Position numbers and translations under genes: made by a program
Notes under the pieces: generated by a model
What the model was told of the DNA's origin: nothing
The model's database searches: none
Seen by the model: only the letters and a program-made list of their open reading frames with translations
From: a virus
Direction: 5' to 3' (one strand)
Length of the DNA stretch: 37,199 bases
IMG/VR virus record: IMGVR_UViG_3300044533_001341
Location: 1-37,199 of that record
Shown here: positions 6,116-13,706 of the stretch, piece after piece
How positions within the stretch are numbered: position 1 is the stretch's first letter
How the letters are laid out: each line of letters starts with the position of its first letter

Positions 6116-6462
6116 AACGCAAGGTCGCGCACGTTCCGCGCCCAGGCTTGTCGCCATTGAACGGCGCGACAGCGTCGCTTTTCATTATCGACGATCCCGC
6201 CGCCCCGCACCGGCTTGTCACGATCGAGCCGCCGCCCGGCTGGGAATCGCTGCCGGCGCGCTATGGCGAGGACGGCGAGGCCTTCGGCCGCAATTATGCG
6301 CGGTATGCCCACACCGGCTGCCCTGGCGTCAGTTTCGAGGACGTCTGCGCCCATCCCCACGATTGCGCCGTTCGCGGCGTCTGCCGGGCGGTTTATGAAG
6401 AGAACGGCGCCCAGCGCGCCGCCCGCCTGGCGCGCGAGATCGACCAGGCCCTCGACGACTGA
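6112..6462 (+). CDS. Hypothetical protein with four-Cys motif, 116 aa
   Basis: Not recognised. Its notable feature is a cysteine cluster, Cys70-x8-Cys79-x5-Cys85-x5-Cys91, with His67, His81 and His83 nearby. This could bind zinc or, less likely, an iron-sulfur cluster. The N-terminal half is a probable beta-rich region (SLFIIDDPAAPHRLVTIEPP), and the C terminus is an amphipathic helix. Its start overlaps the preceding membrane-protein stop, and the excisionase-like gene follows 2 bp after its stop, so it lies in the same transcript. Confidence 0.6.
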   Translation: MKRKVAHVPRPGLSPLNGATASLFIIDDPAAPHRLVTIEPPPGWESLPARYGEDGEAFGRNYARYAHTGCPGVSFEDVCAHPHDCAVRGVCRAVYEENGAQRAARLAREIDQALDD

Positions 6463-6464
6463 CC

Positions 6465-6782
6465 ATGCTGCGCGCCGCCCAGCTCCCCGCCGACGACGTC
6501 GGCGACGCCGTGACGGTCGCCCAGGCCGCGCGGCTGCTCGGCTGCGATCCCTCGACCGTGCGCCGGCTGCTGTGCCAGGGCCGCCTCTCCGGACACCGGA
6601 TCGGCCTCGGCGATCGACCGAACGGCGTTCGCGTTCACGTCGCCTCGATCGAGGCCTGGCGCCGCCGGCACGCGATCGGCGCCGAGCCGGTCGAGACGGC
6701 CCCGCGATCGCCGCGCCGCCGCGCCGGCGCCGCGCACGCCGAGGCGATCGCCCAGCTGCGCGCCCTCGGCGTCGCCGTCTGA
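6465..6782 (+). CDS. xis: Excisionase-like MerR/Xis-type HTH protein
   Basis: A 105-aa protein. Residues about 15-65 match the excisionase/MerR winged HTH: VTVAQAARLLGCDPSTVRRLLCQGRLSGHRIG, then a wing with VRVHVASIEAWRRRH. It lies 40 bp upstream of the integrase on the same strand, the usual place for a recombination directionality factor. A basic tail follows the wing. A GAACG-S-CGTTC palindrome (6620-6630) lies in the wing coding region. It could instead be a transcription regulator of int. The assignment is by fold and context. Confidence 0.7.
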   Translation: MLRAAQLPADDVGDAVTVAQAARLLGCDPSTVRRLLCQGRLSGHRIGLGDRPNGVRVHVASIEAWRRRHAIGAEPVETAPRSPRRRAGAAHAEAIAQLRALGVAV

Positions 6783-6821
6783 CGCTGGACGCCGGCCGGC
6801 GGGCCGGTCTAGCGTCCCGGC

Positions 6822-8042
6822 GTGTCAGTTTTTCAGAACCAACAGCGCGGCGGCGTCTGGTCTTTTGACTTCGTCCTGGCCGGGAAACGGTATCGCGGCG
6901 CCTGCGTCGACCGGCAGACCGGCCGGCGCGCGGCGAACCGGACCGAGGCCCGCCAGCTCGAAATCGTCGAGAAAGCGGCCGCCCGCCAGGCGCAGGCCCT
7001 CGACCGCAGCGCCGCGCGCGGCGATTCCTACACGATCGCGCAGGCCGCCGCGGCCTGGCTGAGCCGCAAGGCCGGCCGGACGGCCAGCCATGTCGACAAC
7101 GTCCGCTTATACGTCGCCGAGATCCTGGCATTCTTCGGCCCGGCGACGCCGATCGGCGAGATCCGCGACGACCAGGTCGAGGCCTATCGCCGGCACGCGA
7201 CGGCGCAGCCGCTCCGGGTCTGGGCCGGCGGCCGAGGCAAGCGGCCCGCCGCCGATCGGCCGGATCTCTGGCGATCGACCGATCGGATCCGATCGGCCCG
7301 AACCACGAACAACTATCTAAAGGCCTTACGCGCGATCTTTGCGCTCGCCGAGCGCGTGCGCGATCCGATCACGCGCGCGCCGATCCTCGATCGCGCGATC
7401 GAGGTCCGGCTGCACAAGGTCGCGCGGCGCATGCCGGCGCCCATGGCCGACGCCGAGCTGGCCGCGCGGCTGGCGACGGCGCCGCCCTGGACGATCGAGG
7501 CGGCCGAGCTGGCGCGCCTGTTCGGCCTGCGCCAGCGCGAGGCCCTGCAGCTGCAGCGGCGGCACATTGACAGCGACGCCAGGTGCATACGGTTCGCCGC
7601 CGGCGACACGAAATCAGGAAACCAGGAACGCGCCTTCGGCGGCGGCGCCGGCTGGCAGCTGCTGCGGCGGCTCGATCGGCAGGCCCAGGCGCGCGGCCAG
7701 GCGCACCTGGTCACATGGCCCGGCCCGTCGCACTGGCGCGCCTTCCTGGCCGGCGAGGCCGTGCCGACGTCGAGCTGGCGGCCCCTCGCCTCGATCCGCC
7801 GCAGCTGGCGCACGACGGCCGCGGCGGCCGGGATCGAGGCGCCGGCGCGGTTCCATGACGTCCGCGCGCGCTATATCACCGAGGTCGCGAAAGTGAGCCA
7901 GGCGGCGGCGAAAGACGCGGCCCGGCACCAGGACGCCGCGACGACCGATCTCTATATCCGCCTGGCCGATTCGGAGATCCGCGACGCCGTCGCCGCCGCC
8001 GTCGATCGCCGGCCCTCGACGCGCCGATCGGCGCGCAGCTGA
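6822..8042 (+). CDS. int: Tyrosine-family phage integrase
   Basis: A 406-aa protein with an N-terminal arm-binding region, a core-binding SAM-like domain (about 65-190) and a C-terminal catalytic domain. The catalytic residues are all present: Arg237 (LFGLRQREAL), Lys264 (DTKSG), His345-x-x-Arg348 (FHDVRARYIT), His369 (ARHQDAATTDLY) and the nucleophile Tyr378. It catalyses site-specific recombination between attP and a chromosomal attB. The attP lies just after its stop, with tandem arm-type repeats at 8051 and 8223 and a core made of a tRNA-Arg(CCU) fragment. The start is GTG at 6822 because no earlier in-frame ATG exists after a stop. Its Shine-Dalgarno is poor, which may keep expression low. 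Confidence 0.95.
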   Translation: MSVFQNQQRGGVWSFDFVLAGKRYRGACVDRQTGRRAANRTEARQLEIVEKAAARQAQALDRSAARGDSYTIAQAAAAWLSRKAGRTASHVDNVRLYVAEILAFFGPATPIGEIRDDQVEAYRRHATAQPLRVWAGGRGKRPAADRPDLWRSTDRIRSARTTNNYLKALRAIFALAERVRDPITRAPILDRAIEVRLHKVARRMPAPMADAELAARLATAPPWTIEAAELARLFGLRQREALQLQRRHIDSDARCIRFAAGDTKSGNQERAFGGGAGWQLLRRLDRQAQARGQAHLVTWPGPSHWRAFLAGEAVPTSSWRPLASIRRSWRTTAAAAGIEAPARFHDVRARYITEVAKVSQAAAKDAARHQDAATTDLYIRLADSEIRDAVAAAVDRRPSTRRSARS

Positions 8043-8050
8043 GCCGCCGG

Positions 8051-8250
8051 CGTTGGGGAATTTGTTGGGGAGTCGGCGGCCGAAAGGCGCCCAAACTGGC
8101 CCAGGCGGCCCCGCGAAAAGCCAATAAAACCGGGCCTTGCCCGATAGGTCGGGCGATTAGGAAACCGCTGCTCTATCCGGCTGAGCTACGGGGACATATA
8201 GCTTTTAGGCGGCCCCTTGCCTTTGTTGGGGACTCTTGTTGGGGACTCGG
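8051..8250. other. attP: Phage attachment site attP (arms and core)
   Basis: The core is a tRNA fragment at 8157-8195. It is flanked by direct repeats of the form TTGTTGGGGA-S-TC. On the left are a short tandem pair at 8051-8061 (diverged) and 8062-8074. On the right is an exact tandem pair at 8223-8235 and 8236-8248. This is the geometry of integrase arm-type sites (P and P') around a core. Between the left arm and the core lie overlapping short hairpins (CGGG-CCTTG-CCCG and CCCGA-TAGG-TCGGG, about 8131-8153), which may be core-type binding sites or bends. Confidence 0.85.
8157..8195 (-). other. att core: 5' half of tRNA-Arg(CCU)
   Basis: Read on the minus strand, these 39 bases are tRNA positions 1 to about 38: acceptor 5' strand GTCCCCG, TA, D-arm GCTCAGCCGGATAGAGC, anticodon 5' strand GCGGT and loop TTCCTAA with anticodon CCT. 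Beyond that the sequence (TCGCCCG) no longer pairs with GCGGT, so the tRNA stops in the anticodon loop and there is no 3' half. This is therefore not a functional tRNA gene but the shared att core, and strand exchange is probably in the anticodon loop. Most tRNA-targeting integrases carry the 3' part of the tRNA, so a 5' half is unusual. Confidence 0.85.
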
Positions 8251-8513
8251 AGGGCCTGCGGCCGCCCGGCCCGCGGCCTTATAGGCCGGATCGAGCGCAG
8301 AAAAAAGCGCGGCCGCCGCTTGACGATGGCGCGGCCCTGTTCGGGTCGCGCTGGCAGAGCGAGATCGCCGAGGCCCTGGGCGTCGCCGATCGCACCGTGC
8401 GCCGCTGGTCGAGCGGCGCGAGCCCGATCCCCGCGGGCCTGGCGGCCGAGCTGCGCGCGATCGTCGAGCGGCGCGCCGAGCAGCTGGCCGAGCTGCTGCG
8501 CCGCCTCGACTGA
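8217..8513 (+). CDS. Possible small HTH protein downstream of attP
   Basis: The open frame codes up to 98 aa. Only the C-terminal 57 or so residues look like protein: SRWQSEIAEALGVADRTVRRWSSGASPIPAGLAAELRAIVERRAEQLAELLRRLD, an HTH plus helices. The N-terminal part is read through the attP arm repeats and has no ATG, only TTG codons at 8217 and just after, so the true start is uncertain. In the integrated prophage the gene would be separated from int by the attachment recombination if its start lies on the far side of the core. It may be a small regulator. It ends 22 bp before a strong terminator. Confidence 0.5.
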   Translation: MPLLGTLVGDSEGLRPPGPRPYRPDRAQKKARPPLDDGAALFGSRWQSEIAEALGVADRTVRRWSSGASPIPAGLAAELRAIVERRAEQLAELLRRLD

Positions 8514-8534
8514 TACCGGATCCGGACACAAAAA

Positions 8535-8568
8535 AAGGGCCGCCCCGGCGATCGCCAGGGCGGCCTTT
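8535..8568. terminator. Bidirectional intrinsic terminator between convergent operons
   Basis: A GGCCGCCC (8538-8545) / GGGCGGCC (8558-8565) stem encloses a smaller palindrome GGCGATCGCC. On the minus strand the stem is followed by a T-run (complement of the A-run at 8530-8536), a good intrinsic terminator for the long structural/lysis transcript. On the plus strand it is followed by TTTAGTTT, weaker but serviceable for the HTH gene. It lies exactly in the convergent gap 8514-8650. Two further GCGATCGC-type palindromes at 8589-8605 and 8630-8637 fill the rest of the gap. Confidence 0.85.
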
Positions 8569-8650
8569 AGTTTGCGAGGAAACAGCCCGCCGGCGATCGC
8601 CGGCGAGATCGAGGGCCGCCAGCGATCGCCGGCGGCCGAGCTGGTGCGGC

Positions 8651-9211
8651 CTACTGCTGGCGGCCGGCGACGACGCGCTCGATCGTCGCCGTCTTGGCGG
8701 CCGAGCCCGAGCTGCTGCCGACCCAATAGGCGACGACGCCGGCGGCCATCGTGCCGAGCATGCCCAAGAGCTGAAACGCGACGTCGCGGGATCCCGCCGG
8801 GATCTCGCCGCGCAGGATGACCCACAGGGCGACGCCGAACGCCGCCAGGACGACGATCGAGATCAGGACGGCGCCCCAGGCCAGCGCGGATCCGGCCTGC
8901 GCCAGCGCGACCGTCTGGGCGCGCGCCGAGGCGACGTCGGCCAGCTGGGCGCGCATGGCGTCGAATTCCAGGCGCTGCGCCTCCAGCGCGTCGGCCCTGG
9001 CCCTCGCCTCGGCCTCGACGATCAGCCGCTTGAACTCGAGCGCGGCGGCCGGGTCGCGCGCGATCGCGGCCTCGATCGCGGCCGGGTCGTCGGTTCCCAG
9101 CACGCGCCTTGCAATGTCCGTCACCTGGCCGACGGCGGCGGCGGTCTTGTCGCCCAGGATCCACGACGCGACGGTCGGCGCGAGGCCGAGCAGGAGCGGA
9201 ATCAACGGCAT
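8651..9211 (-). CDS. Holin, 3TM-type family
   Basis: A 186-aa protein. A hydrophobic N-terminal segment (PLIPLLLGLAPTVASWILG, about residues 2-20) is followed by a long charged, probably coiled-coil region (40-100). Two clear membrane helices lie at about 108-133 and 146-166, with a short tail GSSSGSAAKTATIE. This arrangement and the tail match the Holin_3TMs family found next to endolysins in alphaproteobacterial phages and gene transfer agents. It would open the inner membrane at the end of the lytic cycle. It is the last gene of the minus-strand transcript, one base after the muramidase gene, and the terminator lies downstream. Confidence 0.8.
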   Translation of the reverse strand: MPLIPLLLGLAPTVASWILGDKTAAAVGQVTDIARRVLGTDDPAAIEAAIARDPAAALEFKRLIVEAEARARADALEAQRLEFDAMRAQLADVASARAQTVALAQAGSALAWGAVLISIVVLAAFGVALWVILRGEIPAGSRDVAFQLLGMLGTMAAGVVAYWVGSSSGSAAKTATIERVVAGRQQ

Positions 9212-9730
9212 CTAGCGGCCCTCCCTCTCGAAATGGTCGAGCCGGTTCGCCCAGCCGGCGGCAAACACCGCCTGCGCCGGGTCGCGGCCGATGTAGCGCA
9301 GGAACAGCTCTAGCCGCTCGGCCTTGAGCCGGTAGAACAGCGCCGGCCAATTCGTCACCGCGGCCAGGGCGGCGCGCGACTGAGGGCCGAACGCGCCGTC
9401 GGCCGGCACGCCGAGGCAGAGCTGCAGCGCCTTGACGGCGGCGCCTGGCCCGGAATTAACGGCGAAATCAAACAACAGATCGAGCGTCGCCGGATCCGTC
9501 ACGCAATCAAGGCCGGGCCGGACAAAGTAGCGGTCGCGATAGATCGCGCGCGCTTCCTGTTCGGTCATGGCCGCGACGTCGCCGGCGCCGACCGATGCGC
9601 CGCGCCAGTCGTGCAACGCCGCCAGCGTGATTCCGTAGTTTGTCGGGCCGCCTCGATCGGCCGGATGGTTGACGTAGCCGCCCTCGCGCTCGATTACGCG
9701 CGAGATCAAGGCCTCGATCGCATCATTCAT
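9212..9730 (-). CDS. Endolysin, GH108 N-acetylmuramidase
   Basis: A 172-aa protein. The N-terminal GH108 domain has the family signature EREGGYVNHPADRGGPTNYGIT, and Glu16 is the probable catalytic acid. The C-terminal part (LCLGVPADGAFGPQSRAAL... FYRLKAERLELFLRYI) matches the peptidoglycan-binding domain that follows GH108 in zliS-type lysozymes. There is no signal peptide, so release depends on the holin. The ATG at 9730 overlaps the stop of the upstream TM/coiled-coil gene (ATGA), which defines the start. It cleaves the glycan strands of peptidoglycan. Confidence 0.92.
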   Translation of the reverse strand: MNDAIEALISRVIEREGGYVNHPADRGGPTNYGITLAALHDWRGASVGAGDVAAMTEQEARAIYRDRYFVRPGLDCVTDPATLDLLFDFAVNSGPGAAVKALQLCLGVPADGAFGPQSRAALAAVTNWPALFYRLKAERLELFLRYIGRDPAQAVFAAGWANRLDHFEREGR

Positions 9731-10047
9731 GGATTGCCCCTCTGCTGGTACGGCTTGCCGTTCAAAAGACCGATGATCTGGTCGTTCTGCTGGCGCATGC
9801 GGTCGATTTCGAGCCGGGCCTGGCGAAGCTCGACGCGCAGCTCGACCATTTCCCGCTGCAGCGTGCCGAGCGTGTGGCCGGACTCTCGATCGACCTGCTC
9901 GCCGCGGTCGATCCGCTGCGCGAGCGCGTCGATCCGCCCGGTCGACGTCGCCCAGGCGACCGCGACGGCGACAAGGATCGTCGCGATCGTGAGCGCCTGA
10001 TCGGTCGAGATCTTCCAGCCGCTCGGCGGCGGTTTTGCTTCGGACAT
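9727..10047 (-). CDS. Lysis-cassette membrane/coiled-coil protein, spanin-like
   Basis: A 106-aa protein with one N-terminal membrane helix (about residues 16-35) followed by a long heptad-rich coiled coil (about 37-95, RIDALAQRIDRGEQVDRES... LRQARLEIDRMRQQNDQI) and a short polar end. This topology is that of an inner-membrane spanin or an antiholin-like protein. It overlaps the endolysin start. No embedded lipoprotein (o-spanin) frame was seen, so the spanin call is uncertain, and it could be another accessory lysis protein. Confidence 0.6.
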   Translation of the reverse strand: MSEAKPPPSGWKISTDQALTIATILVAVAVAWATSTGRIDALAQRIDRGEQVDRESGHTLGTLQREMVELRVELRQARLEIDRMRQQNDQIIGLLNGKPYQQRGNP

Positions 10048-10061
10048 TGAGGCGCCCTGCC

Positions 10062-11720
10062 CTACCAGCCGCGATCGGCAATCCAGCCGTATTTCCAGCT
10101 GGCCGCCGTGAGCTGGATCAGGCTGCCTGGAACAGACCGCGACGCAACGATAAACGAGCCGGACCCGCCATCAAGAGTCACGAGCCCGCCCGACTTCGTG
10201 TTGCTCCAGAACATGTGTGGGGAAACCGCCGTCGAGGAAGACTGAGACATGATTCCTTCGGTGACTTGGTCGCCAACGGCATAGCCAACATTCGTCGTTG
10301 TGCATTCAGCGATGAACTTGAAAAGGCGCGGCTTGACGCCGAGGTTGTGGCTTGCGGTGACCGCCGTGCTGGCGCCCGGCAGCGTCGGCGTGAAAGCGGA
10401 TTCAAAACGGCCGCCGTAAGCATAGCCGACAGTGCTGGTCACGCCGCTGCCGCTGGTGACGACTTCGCCGACATAGACGCGCGTCGCGACGTTCGCGGTC
10501 GAGCCGTTGCCGAGCTTGCCGGTCATTTCCGAAATATTGAACGTCCAGGCGCCATTGGTCGTCGAGTAGGTTCCGCCGAACTGATAGACCGGCGCGATCG
10601 TCGTCGATCCCGGCGTCAGCACGCCGTCGGCCGAAATGTCGACATAGAGATAGCTGGTCGCGCTGGCCGCCAGGCCCGACCAGGTGAGATTGGCGATCGA
10701 GGCGCCGACCTGGTCGAGCCCGCCGTAAATGCTCGGCCCGCCCGCGGCCGAGACGACCAGCGGCGCAGCCGCCGTGACGTTCTGCGACGTGATCGAAAGC
10801 GTCCCCGTCGTCGCCGGCAGAAAACTCGGCAGGCCGGCCGCCGTCACCGGCCCGGAGATCACGACCTGGCGGCGGCCGTTCTTCTGATAGGCGTGCGTCA
10901 GCAGGGCGTTCATTTCGTCGATCTGGCCGCCGCCGAGGCGCGTCGAGATCCGCCAGGTCGACGAAACGGCGTCCCAGGTAATGTCGGCCATCAAGCCGTT
11001 GAGGATCGTCAGCGACGCGCCGTTGGTGCCGCCCTCGATCGAGTTAGTCGCGTCCGGCGCGATGACGACGCCGAACGCCGCCGACCGGCCGATCGCCGAC
11101 AGGGTGAAGCCATGGCCGGCCGAGCTGCCGAGCGGCAACGTCAGGGTCCGCGCGGCGAGCGCCGTGTCGAAGGAATAGACGCGGCCCAGGCTGCCGGCGA
11201 CGGTCGCCGTCAGGTTCGCGGCGCCGGCGTTCGTCCAGGGCCGGCGCGGCGACGGCACGACCAGGCCCTCGGCGACTTCGTAACGCGCGATTTCTTTCTC
11301 GCCGGCCGCCGTGTTCACGTATTCCCGCCAGCGCGTCGCCAGGCCGTCGGTCGTATCCCAGCGCATGAATCCGGCCGGCGCCCAGGCCGGCAGGGCCGAG
11401 CCGAGGCCGCCCGACAGCAGCGACGCCAGGGTCGCGCCGACCGGCGCGGAAAAGACCCGATAGGGCGTCGTGGCCCAGGAGACCAGGGCGCCGGTCGAGC
11501 TGGCGATCAGCGTCCGCGACAGAGTGTCCGGCGTGCCCGTCGTGAACGTGCCGAAACCGATCTCCCAGATCGTGCCGAGGTCGTTGGTCGCCAGATAGAA
11601 AGCCGTCTGGCCGCTCGCGAATCCGCTGCGCCAGGTGCGAAAGGCGCCATAGGCGCCGCCCATCGAGAAAGCGCCGGTTCCCGTCGTCGAGCAGCTTTCG
11701 CCGATCTTGTCTGCAAACAT
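10062..11720 (-). CDS. Tail fibre / receptor-binding protein
   Basis: A 552-aa protein. The N-terminal about 110 residues (DKIGESCSTTGTGAFSMGG... WEIGFGTFTTGTPDTLSRTLIASSTGA) form a tail-attachment domain common in phage fibres, with a related copy at the start of the 14342 gene. The middle is a Ser/Thr/Gly/Ala-rich beta region. The C-terminal 150 residues are beta-rich with Trp and aromatic residues and probably form the receptor-binding tip. It is the last structural gene before the lysis cassette. No endosialidase or chaperone cleavage motif was seen. It is likely to set host range. Confidence 0.75.
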   Translation of the reverse strand: MFADKIGESCSTTGTGAFSMGGAYGAFRTWRSGFASGQTAFYLATNDLGTIWEIGFGTFTTGTPDTLSRTLIASSTGALVSWATTPYRVFSAPVGATLASLLSGGLGSALPAWAPAGFMRWDTTDGLATRWREYVNTAAGEKEIARYEVAEGLVVPSPRRPWTNAGAANLTATVAGSLGRVYSFDTALAARTLTLPLGSSAGHGFTLSAIGRSAAFGVVIAPDATNSIEGGTNGASLTILNGLMADITWDAVSSTWRISTRLGGGQIDEMNALLTHAYQKNGRRQVVISGPVTAAGLPSFLPATTGTLSITSQNVTAAAPLVVSAAGGPSIYGGLDQVGASIANLTWSGLAASATSYLYVDISADGVLTPGSTTIAPVYQFGGTYSTTNGAWTFNISEMTGKLGNGSTANVATRVYVGEVVTSGSGVTSTVGYAYGGRFESAFTPTLPGASTAVTASHNLGVKPRLFKFIAECTTTNVGYAVGDQVTEGIMSQSSSTAVSPHMFWSNTKSGGLVTLDGGSGSFIVASRSVPGSLIQLTAASWKYGWIADRGW

Positions 11721-11738
11721 CGTTCCCGCCCTCGCCTG

Positions 11739-12641
11739 CTAGATGAATTCGCGCAGCTTGATCGCCGCGCCGAACATGCTGCCGGCATCGTCGAATGCCG
11801 GCGGCAGCGTGTAGGCCCCGCCGGCCGTGAAAACGCCTTGCATCGTTAAGCGATGAAAGTCGGCGGCCTCGCCCGGATCGAGCGCACAAACGACGTCGCC
11901 CCACAGGCCGCGCAAACGCTGCAGCTCGAAAACACCGTCGAAGGCCTCGCGCTTGTTGAGCGCGAAAACCGAGATCTCGAAAAGGCGCGGCGGACTGAGC
12001 GACCGGCGGTTCGTAAAGGTCCGGCCGAACGGCGTCGCCAGCTGGACGTCGGTCGGCGCGAACCCGAACGGCGTTCCGCCGAGATCGAGATTCTGCGTCG
12101 GCTGCCAGGCCCGGCCCAGCACCAGGCGGCCGGCCTCGATATACGGCACCGCGCCCAGGCCGTCGGCGATCTCGACGCGCCAGAAGCGATAGGCCGTGTC
12201 GTTCGTCCAGCGGTACAGGCCGATCGCCGACGGCCAGTCGGGCGCCAGCGGCCGGCCGGTCGGCGGGAACACCGGCTGCCAGCCCGAATCGACCGCCGGC
12301 GCCGTCACGACGTCGGCCAGCACCGCCGCTGCGCGGATCCGCACCAGGGCCGCCGAGCTGACATTCGTTGCCACCAGCGCGAGCGCGTTGCAGGCGATGG
12401 CCGACGGAAACGCGACGTCGATCGCCTGCGGCGCGTTGCTGGTCGAGCGCCAGACCTGGGCCGGCTGGATCGTCTGCAGGTTCGTGACCGGCAGCGAGGC
12501 GACCGCCGAGCTGGCCGACAGGGTCGCGGCGTCGCTGTCACGCGGCGACAGCAGCAGAAACCGCTCCATCGTCGCCGGCTGCGCGGCCTGGGCGATCGCG
12601 GCGCCGATCGGCCGCGTCCCGTAGGGCGTCGTCAGATTCAT
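11739..12641 (-). CDS. Minor tail protein
   Basis: A 300-aa protein from the ATG at 12641 (MNLTTPYGTRPIG). It is rich in beta-prone segments (AQVWRSTSNAPQAIDVAFPSA, LYRWTNDTAYRFWRVEIAD), suggesting one or two jelly-roll or galactose-binding-like domains. The C-terminal third is a conserved-looking block (RLFEISVFALNKREAFDGVFELQRLRGLWGDVVCALDPG). Placed between the hub and the fibre, it is most likely a distal tail component. I cannot name the family. A GAACG-S-CGTTC palindrome lies at 12066-12076 and is read here as T-P-F. Confidence 0.6.
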   Translation of the reverse strand: MNLTTPYGTRPIGAAIAQAAQPATMERFLLLSPRDSDAATLSASSAVASLPVTNLQTIQPAQVWRSTSNAPQAIDVAFPSAIACNALALVATNVSSAALVRIRAAAVLADVVTAPAVDSGWQPVFPPTGRPLAPDWPSAIGLYRWTNDTAYRFWRVEIADGLGAVPYIEAGRLVLGRAWQPTQNLDLGGTPFGFAPTDVQLATPFGRTFTNRRSLSPPRLFEISVFALNKREAFDGVFELQRLRGLWGDVVCALDPGEAADFHRLTMQGVFTAGGAYTLPPAFDDAGSMFGAAIKLREFI

Positions 12642-12646
12642 GGCCG

Positions 12647-12877
12647 CTACTCTTCGGGCGGCGCCGGCGGCAGCAGATCGAGCAGCTGCGCGAGATCCTG
12701 GCGCGGCAGCGGCGCCAGGATCTCGACGCGCGACGCATAGGCCGGATGATCCAGAACCGAGGCCTCGACGATAAAAACGCCGGCGCACCACTCGACCGGA
12801 TCCAGCACATAAGGCGGCGACACCGGGCCGCGCACCTGGGCCGCCTGGTCGGCCGTCAGAACGATAAAAGTCGCCAT
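12647..12877 (-). CDS. Small tail-region protein, 76 aa
   Basis: Starts at the ATG at 12877, which shares its A with the stop of the upstream gene (TGATG). A compact protein (MATFIVLTADQAAQVRGPVSPPYVLDPVEWCAGVFIVEASVLDHPAYASRVEILAPLP) with no membrane span and a proline-rich tail. Small proteins of this kind often sit between tail fibre genes as assembly factors. Function not known. Confidence 0.55.
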   Translation of the reverse strand: MATFIVLTADQAAQVRGPVSPPYVLDPVEWCAGVFIVEASVLDHPAYASRVEILAPLPRQDLAQLLDLLPPAPPEE

Positions 12878-13692
12878 CAGACGTTCGCCCCTATGACCGT
12901 GGCCCATTCCTGGACGGCCTCATATTGCGCCAACTCCTGCGCCGCGCTGAGCGTCGCGCCAAAAGCCATAAACCCGACCTGCGACGCGCGCGGCCCGCCA
13001 AAAACGCCGGAGTTACTAGAGCCGCCAACATAGAGAACGACGTTCGGGAGGCTCGCGGTTCCGAACGCCGCCGGCACGACGCTTGGCACCAGCGCCACCC
13101 CGTTCTTATAAGCGTAGGTATTGCCGCCGGCGGCCGCATCGCGCGACGTGGCCGTATAGCCGGCACTTGTGGCGACCGGCAGCGTATAAGTTCCCGCGCT
13201 TGCATTCGGCTCTAACAGGGCGTTACCCGCATTCCGCGGGCGAATGCGAAGGTTTCTATTAGACGTCGAATTGCAACCGGCCGCGAAATTGTTGCTGGTG
13301 CCGTTGTCGCGCAGATAAATCGCGAGGCGCGCATTATTCGTGCTGGCCGCGACCTTGTGCAGATTCGGATTAAACGTCGTGTCGATATAGCTGGTCGTCC
13401 CGTTGGTCGAGATGTGCCGGCGCGGCACATGCACCGGCCCGTTTATCAGGTTCGCGCCCCGCCGTTGCTTCAGCGAGATAATCGCTTGCCAGAGTGTTTC
13501 GCCCCAGAACGGCCAGTAATCGTCCGTCAGATCCCAGGCGCCGCTTGCCTTTTCCCTGTCCGCGAAGCGCGACGCGATCGACAGCGCGGCGATCGAGACG
13601 CTGCCGCCAATGAATTTGACAACGTCACGCCAGGCCGCGACGTCCGGGTCGACCTGGCCCATGACGGCGAACCGGCGAGCAATCGAGGCCAT
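12877..13692 (-). CDS. Putative tail appendage protein, 271 aa
   Basis: The N-terminal about 80 residues are helical (MGQVDPDVAAWRDVVKFIGGSVSIAALSIASRFADREKA) and the rest is Ser/Thr/Asn/Gly-rich and beta-prone. A segment resembles a lectin or laminin-G-like sandwich (NGTTSYIDTTFNPNLHKVAASTNNARLAIYLRDNGTSNNFAAG... FGGPRASQVGFMAFGATLSAAQ), with the closing ELAQYEAVQEWATVIG typical of concanavalin-like phage proteins. This suggests glycan binding. It lies between two proteins with fibre-type N-terminal domains. Local base composition is less GC-rich than its neighbours (more A/T at 13000-13400), hinting at exchange between phages. Confidence 0.55.
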   Translation of the reverse strand: MASIARRFAVMGQVDPDVAAWRDVVKFIGGSVSIAALSIASRFADREKASGAWDLTDDYWPFWGETLWQAIISLKQRRGANLINGPVHVPRRHISTNGTTSYIDTTFNPNLHKVAASTNNARLAIYLRDNGTSNNFAAGCNSTSNRNLRIRPRNAGNALLEPNASAGTYTLPVATSAGYTATSRDAAAGGNTYAYKNGVALVPSVVPAAFGTASLPNVVLYVGGSSNSGVFGGPRASQVGFMAFGATLSAAQELAQYEAVQEWATVIGANV

Positions 13693-13706
13693 GCAACGCC
13701 CCCCGC

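Noticed and set aside
8120-8195. A complete tRNA-Arg gene
   Set aside because: Only positions 1 to about 38 are present; after the anticodon loop the sequence does not pair with the anticodon stem, and no T-arm or acceptor 3' strand follows.
10035-11849. A 604-codon plus-strand open frame opposite the tail fibre
   Set aside because: It has Arg-rich shadow composition, no ribosome-binding site and no recognisable domain; the minus-strand fibre explains the region.
12211-12220. An extra copy of the origin-type repeat (CGGTACAGGC) in a tail gene
   Set aside because: It is a single isolated copy within coding sequence and can be chance; only the cluster at 31.3-31.5 kb is significant.
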